From positions 1 through 64,000 of the forward strand of contig NZ_QKYN01000127.1 in assembly GCF_003258295.1 (NCBI RefSeq): a stretch of 64,000 nucleotides of DNA. The letters run 5' to 3'. Below are positions 50,286 to 60,412 of the stretch, piece by piece. The position numbers were made by a program, and so were the translations under genes. Source of the stretch: Streptacidiphilus pinicola. Lineage in GTDB: Bacteria > Actinomycetota > Actinomycetes > Streptomycetales > Streptomycetaceae. The stretch's first letter is position 1; each line of letters begins with the position of its first letter. The notes below the pieces were generated by a model. It was not told the DNA's origin. It made no database searches and was given only the letters and a program-made list of their open reading frames with translations.

Positions 50286-52160
50286 GTGCGGGACGAGGGC
50301 GCGCACACGGAGGCCGGATCGGACGCGGGGCCGGGCGACGCGGCGAACGAGGAGCCGCGCGGGCACATGGTGGTGGTCGGCAACGACGCGCTGACCCAGC
50401 GTCTCGTCGGCGACCTGGCCAAGCTCTACCAGGAGCACGTGGTCGTCGTGGTGCCCGAGCCGCAGCAGGACCACGGGCCGCAACTGCTGGCGTTGCACCA
50501 GGAGTCGGGCCCGATCAGCGTCCTCGCCGGAGGCCGGCCCGACGAGGCGACACTGCGTCAGGCCGGTGTCGCCGACGCGGACGCGCTCGCGATCGTGCTC
50601 GACGACGACCAGGCCGTCACCGCCGCCGCGCTGACCGCGCGCAGCATCAACCCCACCGTCCGGCTGGCGCTGCGGGTGCACAGCAGCGCGCTCGGCAAGC
50701 GGCTGCAACGGCTGCTGGACCGGCCGGACGCGCCGACGAGCGTCGCCTCCGCCTCACAGACGGCCGCGCCCGCGCTGGTCTCCTCCGCGCTGCCGGACCA
50801 GGCGCAGGTGATCGCGGTCAACAGCGGCACCTGCACCGTCGTCTCCAAGGAGCTGTCACCGGAGGCGACCGCGTTGCCCGCCGGCCCGGACATCCCGATC
50901 GCGGTGCTGACGGAGGCCGAGGGAACGCTGCTGCCCGACCCGGAGAGCTGGGTGCCGCCGCAAGGCGAGCGCGTCACCGTGGTGGGGCTGCGGCACCACC
51001 AGGAGCCGCCCGCGCCGCAGGGCCCGGCCGCCTGGACGCGGGTGATGTCGGTGCTGCGCGCGTTCGTCTCGCGCAAGCTGCAGGTCGCCGCCGCCGGACT
51101 GTCCGCGGTGGTGGCCCTGTTGACGGTGCTGACCTGGCAGTTGACCGGCACCAACCTCGGCATGTCGCTCTACCTGGTGCTGCTGGACCTCTCCTCGGCG
51201 GGCAACCCGGCCTTCGGGCAGCCGCTGGCCCGTCAGGTGCTGCAGATCGTCACCATGTTCACCGGGATGCTGATCCTCGGCCTGGTCGCCGCCGTCGTGC
51301 TGGACACCGTCGGCGCGGTCCGTCCGAACGACGGCCCGCAGCGGGTGTCGCGCACGATGAACAACCACATCGTGCTGATGGGCATCGGCAGCGCGGGCAC
51401 CGCTGTAGTCTCCCGGCTCGCGGACATGCGGCGGCCGGTGGTGGTCGTCGAGCGCAATCCGAACGCCCGCAACCTCGCCGCCGTCCGGGCGCGCGGCGTG
51501 CCGGTCGTGCTGGGCGAGTTCACCCGCGACTCGGTCTGGCGGGCGGCGCGCGGCGACCGGGCCTCCGCGGTGATGGCGCTGACCAACAACGACAGCGCCA
51601 ACCTGCAGGCGGTCCTCTTCGCCCGGGAACGCCGCCCGGACGTGCCGGTGGTACTGCGCCTCTTCGACGAGGGCTTCGCCCGGACCGTCTACAAGGCGCT
51701 CCGCGAGGCGCACCCCCACTCACGCACCCGCAGCCGCAGTGTCTCCTACCTGGCCGCGCCCGCCTTCGCCGCGGCGATGATGGGCCGCCGGGTGCTGGCC
51801 GCGATCCCCGCTCGGCGCGAGATCCTGCTGCTGGCGGAGGTCACCGTCGCCGAGGGCGACGAGCTGGCCGGGCGGTCCGTCACCGAGGCCTTCCGGCCGG
51901 GCGAGTGGCGTGTGGTCGCGGTCCGTCCACCCGGGCGCGGCCAGCACTTCGACTGGAGCCCCGCCGGGACGCACCCGCTCGGCGTCGAGGACCGGGTCAT
52001 CGTCGTGGCCACCCGGGCCGGCCTCGGCCGCCTGCTGCGCCGCGCGGACGCGCCGGCCGCCGCCGCGCAGCAGCCCACCGCGCAGCGGCCGCGACTGCCG
52101 GCTCAGGCCGAGGCGGAGACCGCGTCGTCGGCAGAGCCGTCCACGGCTTCCTCGGCGTAA
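50286..52160 (+). CDS. Membrane protein with two TrkA-N/RCK domains (putative ion channel)
   Basis: 624 residues. First RCK-like Rossmann domain at about 28-150 (MVVVGNDALTQRLVGDL), two transmembrane helices at about 265-285 and 318-345 with a loop containing DLSSAGNPAFG, and a second RCK domain (HIVLMGIGSAGTAVVSRLAD, from about 357) with a C-terminal regulatory part. The loop has no TVGYG potassium filter; SAGNP recalls the filter region of CASTOR/POLLUX-type channels. GTG 50286. Its last 58 bases overlap the convergent LOG gene. Confidence 0.8.
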   Translation: MRDEGAHTEAGSDAGPGDAANEEPRGHMVVVGNDALTQRLVGDLAKLYQEHVVVVVPEPQQDHGPQLLALHQESGPISVLAGGRPDEATLRQAGVADADALAIVLDDDQAVTAAALTARSINPTVRLALRVHSSALGKRLQRLLDRPDAPTSVASASQTAAPALVSSALPDQAQVIAVNSGTCTVVSKELSPEATALPAGPDIPIAVLTEAEGTLLPDPESWVPPQGERVTVVGLRHHQEPPAPQGPAAWTRVMSVLRAFVSRKLQVAAAGLSAVVALLTVLTWQLTGTNLGMSLYLVLLDLSSAGNPAFGQPLARQVLQIVTMFTGMLILGLVAAVVLDTVGAVRPNDGPQRVSRTMNNHIVLMGIGSAGTAVVSRLADMRRPVVVVERNPNARNLAAVRARGVPVVLGEFTRDSVWRAARGDRASAVMALTNNDSANLQAVLFARERRPDVPVVLRLFDEGFARTVYKALREAHPHSRTRSRSVSYLAAPAFAAAMMGRRVLAAIPARREILLLAEVTVAEGDELAGRSVTEAFRPGEWRVVAVRPPGRGQHFDWSPAGTHPLGVEDRVIVVATRAGLGRLLRRADAPAAAAQQPTAQRPRLPAQAEAETASSAEPSTASSA

Positions 52161-52669
52161 CGCAGGGCCGTCGCGCCGTCGGGAGCGAAACGCACCAGCT
52201 CGTCCAGCGGGCGGGGCAGGAAGCCCTCCTGGTCCATCCGCCGCAGCTGGGTGCGCATACCGTCGTAGAAGCCGTCGGTGTCGAGCAGCACCACCGGCTT
52301 GTCGTGCAGCCCGTGCTTCTTGAGCTCCAGCACCTCGGTGACCTCGTCGAGGGTGCCCAGCCCGCCGACCAGCACGACGAGCGCGTCGGCGCGCTCCAGC
52401 AGCTGCGCCTTGCGCTCGGCCAGGTTCGCCGTGGTGACCAGCTCGTCCGCGCCGGAGTAGGCCTTGTGGGCCAGCATCTCCACCGAGATGCCGACCAGCT
52501 TCGCGCCCGCGGCCTTCGCCTCGTCCGCGACGACGCCCATCAGGCCCGCGAAGGAGCCGCCCCAGACCAGCGTGTGCCCGCGCTCGCCCAGCGCCCGCGC
52601 GAAGTCCCGGGCGGGCGCGGTGTAGCGGTCGTCGAGCGCGGCGGCGGAGCAGAAGACGGTGATGTTCAT
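52103..52669 (-). CDS. LOG family protein (cytokinin-phosphoribohydrolase-like)
   Basis: 188 residues of the TIGR00730 family. The Rossmann fold begins ITVFCSAAALDDRY, the nucleotide site is LVWGGSFAGLMG, and the LOG motif appears as VGGLGTLDEVTEVL. LOG proteins cleave nucleoside 5'-monophosphates to base and ribose 5-phosphate. ATG 52669 preceded by a G-rich tract. The 3' end overlaps the two-RCK gene on the opposite strand by 58 bases. Confidence 0.9.
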   Translation of the reverse strand: MNITVFCSAAALDDRYTAPARDFARALGERGHTLVWGGSFAGLMGVVADEAKAAGAKLVGISVEMLAHKAYSGADELVTTANLAERKAQLLERADALVVLVGGLGTLDEVTEVLELKKHGLHDKPVVLLDTDGFYDGMRTQLRRMDQEGFLPRPLDELVRFAPDGATALRYAEEAVDGSADDAVSASA

Positions 52670-52725
52670 GCGGGTCCCCCCGGTCGTTCGGTGGTTCGGC
52701 GGTTCGATGGCTGAGCCGTCCGCGG

Positions 52726-53892
52726 TCAGGCGGTGACGGCGGGCTCGGTCTCGACGCGCTCGGTGGTGGCGATGGTCGCGGAGCCGACGACGCGGGTGCC
52801 GTCGTAGAGGACCACCGCCTGGCCGGGCGCGATGCCGCGCAGCGGCGCGTCCAGGACGACCCGCAGGCCGCCGTCGGCGGCCACCTCGGCGGTGACCGGC
52901 ACCTGCTCGCCGTGCGCGCGGATCTGCGCGAGGTACCGCGCCGTCCCGACCGGGGCCTCGGCGCCGCACCAGCGCGGCTTCACGCCCGTCAGCGCGACGA
53001 TCTCCAGCGCCTCCGCCGGGCCGACGGTGACGCGGTTGTCCACCGGCGAGATGTCCAGCACGTAGCGCGGCTTGCCGTCGGCCGCCGGACGCCCGATCCG
53101 CAGGCCCTTGCGCTGCCCGATGGTGAAGCCGTAGGCGCCGCTGTGCTCGCCGACCACGGTCCCGTCGACGTCCACGATCTCGCCCGGTGCGGTGCCGAGG
53201 CGCTGGGCGAGGAAGCCCTGCGTGTCGCCGTCGGCGATGAAGCAGATGTCGTGGCTGTCCGGCTTCTTCGCCACGGCGAGGCCGCGGCGCTCGGCCTCGA
53301 CCCGCACCTGGTCCTTGGCGGTGTCCCCCAGCGGGAACATGGCATGCGCGAGCTGCGGAGCGTCCAGCACACCGAGCACGTACGACTGGTCCTTGGCCGG
53401 GTCGACGGCGCGGTGCAGTTCGCGTCCGCGCGCCGGGTCGTCGACGATCCGGGCGTAGTGCCCGGTACAGACGGCGTCGAAGCCGAGGGCGATCGCCTTG
53501 TCGAGCAGCGCGGCGAACTTGATCTTCTCGTTGCAGCGCAGGCAGGGGTTGGGCGTCCGCCCCGCCGCGTACTCGGCGACGAAGTCGTCGATCACGTCCT
53601 CACGGAAGCGCTCGGCCAGGTCCCAGACGTAGAACGGGATCCCGAGCACGTCGGCTGCGCGCCGGGCGTCCCGCGAGTCCTCCAGCGTGCAGCAGCCGCG
53701 GGCCCCGGTCCGGAAGCTCTGCGGGTTACTCGCCAATGCGAGATGCACCCCGGTGACCTCGTGCCCCTGTTCCACGGCCCGCGCGGCGGCGACGGCGGAG
53801 TCGACCCCACCGGACATCGCCGCGAGCACGCGCAGCTTGCCGCTGGGGAGCGCGGTGGCGGAAGGGTCTGGGGCGCCAGGGAAGTCAGACAT
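52726..53892 (-). CDS. mnmA: tRNA-specific 2-thiouridylase
   Basis: 388 residues. PP-loop [14 protein letters not shown] near residue 26, catalytic Cys pair in [12 protein letters not shown] and [11 protein letters not shown], and a C-terminal beta-barrel domain. It installs the 2-thio group on U34 of Lys, Glu and Gln tRNAs. ATG 53892 gives MSDFPGAPD; the open frame to 53922 is less likely. The cysteine desulfurase that should feed it sulfur is the next gene upstream on the same strand. Confidence 0.96.
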   Translation of the reverse strand: MSDFPGAPDPSATALPSGKLRVLAAMSGGVDSAVAAARAVEQGHEVTGVHLALASNPQSFRTGARGCCTLEDSRDARRAADVLGIPFYVWDLAERFREDVIDDFVAEYAAGRTPNPCLRCNEKIKFAALLDKAIALGFDAVCTGHYARIVDDPARGRELHRAVDPAKDQSYVLGVLDAPQLAHAMFPLGDTAKDQVRVEAERRGLAVAKKPDSHDICFIADGDTQGFLAQRLGTAPGEIVDVDGTVVGEHSGAYGFTIGQRKGLRIGRPAADGKPRYVLDISPVDNRVTVGPAEALEIVALTGVKPRWCGAEAPVGTARYLAQIRAHGEQVPVTAEVAADGGLRVVLDAPLRGIAPGQAVVLYDGTRVVGSATIATTERVETEPAVTA

Positions 53893-53926
53893 AGTGCCTA
53901 CAAGAATACGGGTCCGTTGCACTCAC

Positions 53927-54060
53927 CTCAGGGGCGCGGGGCTCTGCCGATGTGCGGCTCCGCCGCGTGGGCGCGAGAACCCACCCCAGGAGGATGGCCC
54001 TGTCCGCTCGGGATCTCAATGACCTGGGTGGCTTGGCGCGCAGTTCCCCGCGCCCCAGGC
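53927..54060. repeat. Dispersed Streptomyces-type GC-rich palindromic repeat
   Basis: The spacer between mnmA and the cysteine desulfurase gene has arms CCTCAGGGGCGCGGGGCTCTG (53927-53947, one base differs from the mirror) and GCGCAGTTCCCCGCGCCCCAGG (54038-54059). Near-identical sequences with the GCGCAGTTCCCCGCGCCCC block are very common between genes in streptomycetes. Between the arms lie smaller palindromes (GCGGCTCCGCCGC). It may act as a terminator for the desulfurase gene. Confidence 0.7.
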
Positions 54061-54070
54061 GGGAGTGCAG

Positions 54071-55249
54071 CTACCGCTTCGCGGTCGCGCTGGCCATGAG
54101 GGCCCGTTCCACGACCGGGGCGATCGCCTCGGCCAGCGCCTTCACGTCCGACTCGGACGACGTGTGGCCCAGGGAGAAGCGCAGCGAGGCCCGTGCCAGC
54201 GCGGGCTCCGCGCCCATCGCCAGCAGGACGTGGCTGGGCTGCGGCACCCCCGCAGAACACGCGGAGCCGGTGGAGCACTCGATGCCGCGGGCATCGAGCA
54301 GCATCAGCAGGGCGTCGCCCTCGCAGCCGGGGAAGGAGAAGTGGGCGTTGGCCGGCAGGCGGCCCGCCGGGGCCGGGTCGCCGTTGAGGATCGCGTCGGG
54401 GACGGCCGCGCGGACCTCACGGACCAACGCGTCGCGCAGCGCGCCGATCTCCGTGGCGAACCGCGGCCGGCGTTCCGCGGCGACCGCAGCGGCCGCGGCG
54501 AAGCCCGCGGTGGCCGGGACGTCCAGCGTCCCACTGCGGACGTCCCGCTCCTGGCCGCCACCGTGCAGCAGCGGGACCGGGGACGCGCTGCGCGACAGCA
54601 GCAGCGCGCCGACGCCGAAGGGGCCGCCGACCTTGTGGCCGGTGACCGTCATCGCGGAGAGGCCCGACTCCTCGAAGGAGAGCGGGAGCTGGCCGAAGGC
54701 CTGGACCGCGTCCGCATGCATCGGGATGTCGAACTCGCGGGCCACGGCCGCGAGTTCGTGGACCGGCTGGACAGTGCCGACCTCGTTGTTGGCCCACATC
54801 ACGGTGACCAGCGCGACGTCGTCGGGGTTGGCGGCGATCGCCTCCCGCAGGGCCTCGGGGTGGACCCGGCCGAGGGAGTCGACGGGGAGCCAGTCCACCC
54901 GGGCGCCCTCGTGCTGCTCCAGCCAGAGCACGGCGTCCAGGACGGCGTGGTGCTCGACCGGGCTGCACAGGATGCGACGGCGAGCCGGATCGGCGTCGCG
55001 GCGCCACCAGTACAGGCCTTTAACGGCGAGGTTGTCGGACTCGGTGCCGCCGGCGGTGAAGACGATCTCACTGGGGCGCGCACCGAGCACGGAGGCCAGC
55101 GTCTCCCGGGATTCCTCGACGACCCGTCTGGCCCGCCGGCCGGCGGCGTGCAGGGACGAGGCGTTGCCGGTGCGGCCGAACTGCGCGGTCATCGCCGCGA
55201 CCGCCTCGGGCAGCATCGGAGTCGTGGCGGCGTGATCGAGATATGGCAT
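54071..55249 (-). CDS. Cysteine desulfurase (NifS/IscS type)
   Basis: 392 residues. PLP lysine in [13 protein letters not shown], active-site Cys loop [14 protein letters not shown]-terminal [14 protein letters not shown]. It removes sulfur from cysteine as persulfide. ATG 55249 ([10 protein letters not shown]) is preferred over a TTG two codons upstream. Its neighbour mnmA points to tRNA 2-thiolation as its main use. It is divergent from the IclR gene. Confidence 0.94.
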   Translation of the reverse strand: MPYLDHAATTPMLPEAVAAMTAQFGRTGNASSLHAAGRRARRVVEESRETLASVLGARPSEIVFTAGGTESDNLAVKGLYWWRRDADPARRRILCSPVEHHAVLDAVLWLEQHEGARVDWLPVDSLGRVHPEALREAIAANPDDVALVTVMWANNEVGTVQPVHELAAVAREFDIPMHADAVQAFGQLPLSFEESGLSAMTVTGHKVGGPFGVGALLLSRSASPVPLLHGGGQERDVRSGTLDVPATAGFAAAAAVAAERRPRFATEIGALRDALVREVRAAVPDAILNGDPAPAGRLPANAHFSFPGCEGDALLMLLDARGIECSTGSACSAGVPQPSHVLLAMGAEPALARASLRFSLGHTSSESDVKALAEAIAPVVERALMASATAKR

Positions 55250-55399
55250 GGCCAACCAAGTCTATGGCCCGCCGGGCCTCCGCCCTGCGGAAAGCCCACA
55301 TTCCGAATACGCATCAACCGTTGCAGCCCGCGCAACGGCTTCCTAGGATCCGGCGCACACGGTCCTGTCGGGGGACCCCGTCCGACGACAGGGGGACGG

Positions 55400-56146
55400 A
55401 TGTCGCAGTCGGTCGACCGGGCGCTGACGGTCCTGGCCTCGCTCGCGGACGGCCCCGCCTCGCTCGAGCAGGCGGCGGCCCGGATCGGCGTGCACAAGTC
55501 CACGGCACTGCGGTTGCTGCGCACGCTGGAGGAGCACGGTTTCGTGCACCGCCAGGCGGACTTCCGCTACCGCCTGGGCGGGGGGCTCTTCTCGCTGGCG
55601 CAGACCGCGCTGGAGAGCATCGACGTACGGGCGGTGGCCGCGCCGCATCTGGCCGCGCTGCACGCCGCCTGCGGGCACACCATTCACCTGGCCGTCTACG
55701 AGGACGGCGAGGCGACCTACGTCGACAAGCTGGAGAGCCGCTATCCGGTGCGGATCCACTCCCGGATCGGCAAGCGCGCGCCGCTGACCGCGACGGCGGT
55801 CGGCAAGGTGCTGCTGGCCGGGCTGCCGGAGGCCCGGCGGATCGAGCTGGCGCAGCGGCTGGAGTACCCCGCCTACACCCCGCGCTCGCTGCGCACGCCC
55901 GAGGCGCTGCTGGCGGAGTTGGAGACGGTGCGCCGGCAGGGCTGGGCGATGGACCGCAGCGAGCACGAGGAGAACGTCAACTGCATCGCGGTGCCGGTCC
56001 GCGGCATCGACGGCCGGGTGATCGCGGCCTGCTCGGTCTCCACGCCCGCGGTCGTGGCCCCGTTGAGCGCGCTGCGACGGCTGGTCCCGGAGCTGATTGC
56101 GACGGCGGACGCGATCTCCGGGGAGTACGGCGGCCGGAGCAGTTGA
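55400..56146 (+). CDS. IclR family transcriptional regulator
   Basis: 248 residues. N-terminal winged helix-turn-helix (LEQAAARIGVHKSTALRLLRTLEEHGFV, at about 20-50) and an IclR ligand-binding domain (KRAPLTATAVGKVLLAGL, ENVNCIAVPVRG). ATG 55400 with GGGGGA upstream; the frame is open much further 5' without similarity. Ligand unknown. It lies divergent from the cysteine desulfurase gene, and may regulate genes elsewhere. Confidence 0.92.
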   Translation: MSQSVDRALTVLASLADGPASLEQAAARIGVHKSTALRLLRTLEEHGFVHRQADFRYRLGGGLFSLAQTALESIDVRAVAAPHLAALHAACGHTIHLAVYEDGEATYVDKLESRYPVRIHSRIGKRAPLTATAVGKVLLAGLPEARRIELAQRLEYPAYTPRSLRTPEALLAELETVRRQGWAMDRSEHEENVNCIAVPVRGIDGRVIAACSVSTPAVVAPLSALRRLVPELIATADAISGEYGGRSS

Positions 56147-56154
56147 CCGCGTGC

Positions 56155-56814
56155 TCACGTCTCGCCGCTGTTGGAACTGCCGCGGTGCCAGGCGCGCGGC
56201 GCGCGCCACTCGTATCGGATGGCCAGCATGCGGATCCCGAAGGCGAACAGGGCCGAGGCGCTGCCGGTGACGCCGTCGAGACTGTCCGTGCTGATCAGCA
56301 GCGCCGTCAGCACGCTGCCGACGATGGCCGGCACGGCGTACAGGGAGCGGTCCCAACGCAGCAGGGACGGCGTCTCGTTGGCCAACACGTCGCGGATCAC
56401 GCCGCCGCCGGCCGCGGTGATGGTGCCGAGCGCGATCGAGGCGACCACACCGAGCCCGTAGTCGTGGGCCTTGGCCGTGCCGGTGACGCAGAAGAGCCCG
56501 AGGCCGAGCGCGTCCAGGGTCTGTACGGTGCGGTTGATCCGGGCGACCTCGGGGTGCAGGAAGAACACCACGACCGCGGCCAGCAGCGGGGTGACGAGGT
56601 ATCCGGTGTTGGTGAAGGCGGCGGGCGGCACCGCGCCGATGACCAGGTCGCGGATGACTCCCCCACCGAGCGCCGTCGCCTCGGCCAGGACGGCGATGCC
56701 GAAGACGTCGAAGTTCTTCCGCACCGCCAGCAGGCCGCCGGAGAGCGCGAAGACGAAGATGCCGGAGAGGTCGAGCACCTGCTCGACGTCGGGGGAGAAA
56801 AGCTGCGAGGTCAC
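56155..56814 (-). CDS. TRIC-type cation channel family protein (YadS/UPF0126)
   Basis: 219 residues with seven hydrophobic helices in two tandem repeats, each with the hallmark GGGVIRD (about residues 50-56 and 137-143). Bacterial members are K+-permeable trimeric intracellular cation channel homologues. GTG 56814 has no clear Shine-Dalgarno sequence and lies inside the perfect hairpin 56807-56848, which is also the probable terminator of the upstream ABC transporter gene. Confidence 0.88.
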   Translation of the reverse strand: MTSQLFSPDVEQVLDLSGIFVFALSGGLLAVRKNFDVFGIAVLAEATALGGGVIRDLVIGAVPPAAFTNTGYLVTPLLAAVVVFFLHPEVARINRTVQTLDALGLGLFCVTGTAKAHDYGLGVVASIALGTITAAGGGVIRDVLANETPSLLRWDRSLYAVPAIVGSVLTALLISTDSLDGVTGSASALFAFGIRMLAIRYEWRAPRAWHRGSSNSGET

Positions 56815-56848
56815 CTCGCATTTCTACAGGGAAATGCGAGGTGACCTC
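56807..56848 (-). terminator. Terminator of opp-type operon, overlapping start of the TRIC gene
   Basis: Perfect 18-base inverted repeat (arms 56807-56824 and 56831-56848, loop TACAGG), starting 10 bases downstream of the ABC ATPase stop. It also covers the first codons and start of the TRIC gene. Confidence 0.82.
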
Positions 56849-56857
56849 GGCAGGGGT

Positions 56858-58177
56858 TCAGCTCTTGGTCTCGCCCTTGGCGTCGGCGCCCTCGGTGGAC
56901 TCCGCAGCCTCGGTGGACTCCACAGCCTCGGTGGACTCCTCGGCGGCGGCCTCCGCAGCCTCGGGCTCGGCGTCGGCCGGAGCCTCCTCCGCCGCGGCGA
57001 CCTCGGCCACCTCAGCGGTCTCAGCGGCCTCAGCCGTCTCCTCGGCCTTGGCGGCGACGGCGGCCTCCGCGGCCTTGGCGACGGCCTCGCCCGCCTCCTT
57101 GGAGACGGTGATCGTCTCGGCGATCACGTCCGTCGGCGCGTTCTCCGGGTAGTGGCAGGCCACCTGGTGCCCGGTCTTCAGCGCCACCAGCGGCGGCTCG
57201 ATCTCCGCGCACTTCTCCGTCGCCTTCCAGCAGCGGGTGCGGAAGTGGCAGCCGGAGGGCGGGTTCACCGGGGAGGGGACGTCGCCCGTGAGCAGGATGC
57301 GGTTGTGCTCCTGCTTGCGGCTCGGGTCCGGCACCGGCACCGCGGACATCAGCGCGTTGGTGTACGGGTGCATCGGCGACGCGTACAGCGAGTCCCGGTC
57401 GGCGATCTCGACGATCTTGCCCAGGTACATCACCGCGACGCGGTCCGACACGTGGCGCACCACGGAGAGGTCGTGGGCGATCACCACGTAGGTGAGGCCC
57501 AGCTCCGTCTGCAGGTCGTCCAGCAGGTTGACGACCTGCGCCTGGATCGACACGTCCAGCGCGGAGACCGGCTCGTCCGCGACGATCATCTTCGGCCGCA
57601 GCGCGAGCGCCCGGGCGATGCCGATGCGCTGGCGCTGACCGCCGGAGAACTCGTGCGGGTAGCGGTTGTAGTGCTCCGGGTTGAGACCGCAGAGCTCCAG
57701 CAGGTCCTGGACCGCGGCCTTGGTGCCGTTCTCGGTCTTGATGCCCTGCAGCCGGAACGGCGCCCCGACGATCGTGCCGACCGTGTGCCTCGGGTTCAGC
57801 GAGGAGTACGGGTCCTGGAAGATCATCTGGATGTCGCGCCGGAGCGGACGCATCTTGGCCGTGCTCAGGTGGGAGATGTCCACACCCTCGAACGTGATCT
57901 TGCCGGAGGTGGGCTCCAGCAGACGCGTGATCAGTCGGCCCATGGTCGACTTGCCGCAGCCGGACTCGCCGACGACGCCGAGGGTCTCGCCCTGGCGGAC
58001 GTCGAAGGTCAGGCCGTCAACCGCCTGCACGGCGCCGACCTGACGCTGCAGCAGGCCCTTCTTGATGGGGAAGTGCTTGACCAGATCGTGGACCTGCAGC
58101 AGCGCCTCGCCCTCCGAGGCGGCGGGCGCCTTGGGCGCCGGGACGGTCGCGGTGGCCGTCGAGCTCTCTTCACTCAT
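56858..58177 (-). CDS. Oligopeptide/dipeptide ABC transporter ATP-binding protein (OppF/DppF type)
   Basis: 439 residues. Walker [11 protein letters not shown]-loop [10 protein letters not shown], signature [14 protein letters not shown], Walker [13 protein letters not shown] and the oligo_HPY C-terminal domain ([18 protein letters not shown], a Cys-rich segment). The last 85 residues are an Ala/Glu-rich acidic tail not part of the family. ATG 58177, 30 bases after the upstream ATPase stop. It is last in the five-gene transporter unit. Confidence 0.94.
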   Translation of the reverse strand: MSEESSTATATVPAPKAPAASEGEALLQVHDLVKHFPIKKGLLQRQVGAVQAVDGLTFDVRQGETLGVVGESGCGKSTMGRLITRLLEPTSGKITFEGVDISHLSTAKMRPLRRDIQMIFQDPYSSLNPRHTVGTIVGAPFRLQGIKTENGTKAAVQDLLELCGLNPEHYNRYPHEFSGGQRQRIGIARALALRPKMIVADEPVSALDVSIQAQVVNLLDDLQTELGLTYVVIAHDLSVVRHVSDRVAVMYLGKIVEIADRDSLYASPMHPYTNALMSAVPVPDPSRKQEHNRILLTGDVPSPVNPPSGCHFRTRCWKATEKCAEIEPPLVALKTGHQVACHYPENAPTDVIAETITVSKEAGEAVAKAAEAAVAAKAEETAEAAETAEVAEVAAAEEAPADAEPEAAEAAAEESTEAVESTEAAESTEGADAKGETKS

Positions 58178-58207
58178 TGTCTCTTCGTCTCCTCGACTTG
58201 CTACCGG

Positions 58208-59289
58208 CTACAGCCGGGGAGCGATCTCCTCGGTGAAGATCTGCTGACGGACCTCCAGGGGCAGGTGACAGGCCGCCAGGTGGTCCTGGCCCACGCTGGT
58301 GAGCCGCGGCACCTCGGTCTTGGACAGGCCCTCGGTGCGGTCCGCGTACGGGCAACGCGGGTGGAACGCGCAGCCGTTCGGCAGGTTGATCAGCGACGGG
58401 GGGTTGCCCTGGACCGGGACGAGCCGCTCCTGCAGCTCGCGGTCGATGCGCGGCATGGAACCGAGCAGGCCCCAGGTGTAGGGGTGCTCCGGCTCACTGA
58501 AGATCTTGTCCGCCGGACCCTTCTCCACGCACTTGCCGCCGTACATCACCAGGATGTCGTCAGCGAGCTCGGCGACGACGCCGAGGTCGTGCGTGATGAT
58601 GATGACCGAGGAGCCGAACTCCTGCTGCAGGTCCCGGATCAGGTCCAGGATCTGCGCCTGCACGGTCACGTCGAGCGCCGTGGTCGGCTCGTCCGCGATC
58701 AGCAGCGAGGGGTTGTTGGCCAGCGCCATGGCGATCATGGCGCGCTGGCGCATACCGCCGGAGAACTCGTGCGGGTGCTGGTCCACCCGCTTGTCCGGCT
58801 GCGGGATGCCGACGCGGTCCAGCAGCTGGATCGCGTGGTCGCGCGCGGCCTTCTTGTTCGCCTGCGGGTTGTGCTGGCGGTAGCCCTCGATGATCTGCTG
58901 GCCGACCGTGTAGTAGGGGTGCATCGCGGTCAGCGGGTCCTGGAAGATCATCGCCATCTTCTGGCCGCGGAGCTTGCGCACCTCCTCCCGGCCGGCGCCG
59001 ATGAGCTCCTGGCCGTCCAGCCAGATCTCACCGCTCATCCGCGGGCCGTTCTTCTTGCCCACGTTGCGGTGCAGACCCATGATCGACAGCGAGGTCACCG
59101 ACTTGCCGGAGCCGGACTCACCCACGATGCCGAGGGTCTTGCCGCGCTCCAGCTCGAAGCTGATGCCGTCGACGGACTTCACCACGCCGTCGTCCGTGGG
59201 GAAGTGGCAGCGCAGGTCACGCACGGAGAGGAACGAGGTGGGGGCGGTGCCGCCGACCGTGGTCTCAGTGGTGCTGGTCTGGGAGTCGG

Positions 59290-59293
<4 letters not shown>
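58208..59293 (-). CDS. Oligopeptide/dipeptide ABC transporter ATP-binding protein (OppD/DppD type)
   Basis: 361 residues. Walker A GESGSGKSV, signature SGGMRQRAMIAMAL, Walker B LLIADEPTTALD and the C-terminal oligo_HPY region (FHPRCPYADRTEG). It pairs with the OppF-type subunit. ATG 59293 overlaps the stop of the OppB-type permease by four bases, so the two are translationally coupled. Confidence 0.95.
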
Positions 59294-60294
<1,001 letters not shown>

Positions 60295-60315
60295 TGCGCG
60301 CGGCTGGTCAGGGAT

Positions 60316-60350
60316 CCGGTCGCCGCCCCCTTGTGGGGGGCGGCGACCGG
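60316..60350 (-). promoter_or_regulatory. Hairpin between binding-protein and OppB-type permease genes
   Basis: Perfect 15-base arms CCGGTCGCCGCCCCC and GGGGGCGGCGACCGG with a five-base loop, 63 bases after the binding-protein stop and 22 bases before the permease start. It is probably an internal partial terminator or an mRNA stabiliser that keeps binding-protein levels above those of the membrane parts. Confidence 0.7.
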
Positions 60351-60412
60351 GGCCCGACCCGCCTTCACCTGCCCTTCGGTCTAGCTGTGCTTACAGGTGA
60401 GACGGTGTGGGG

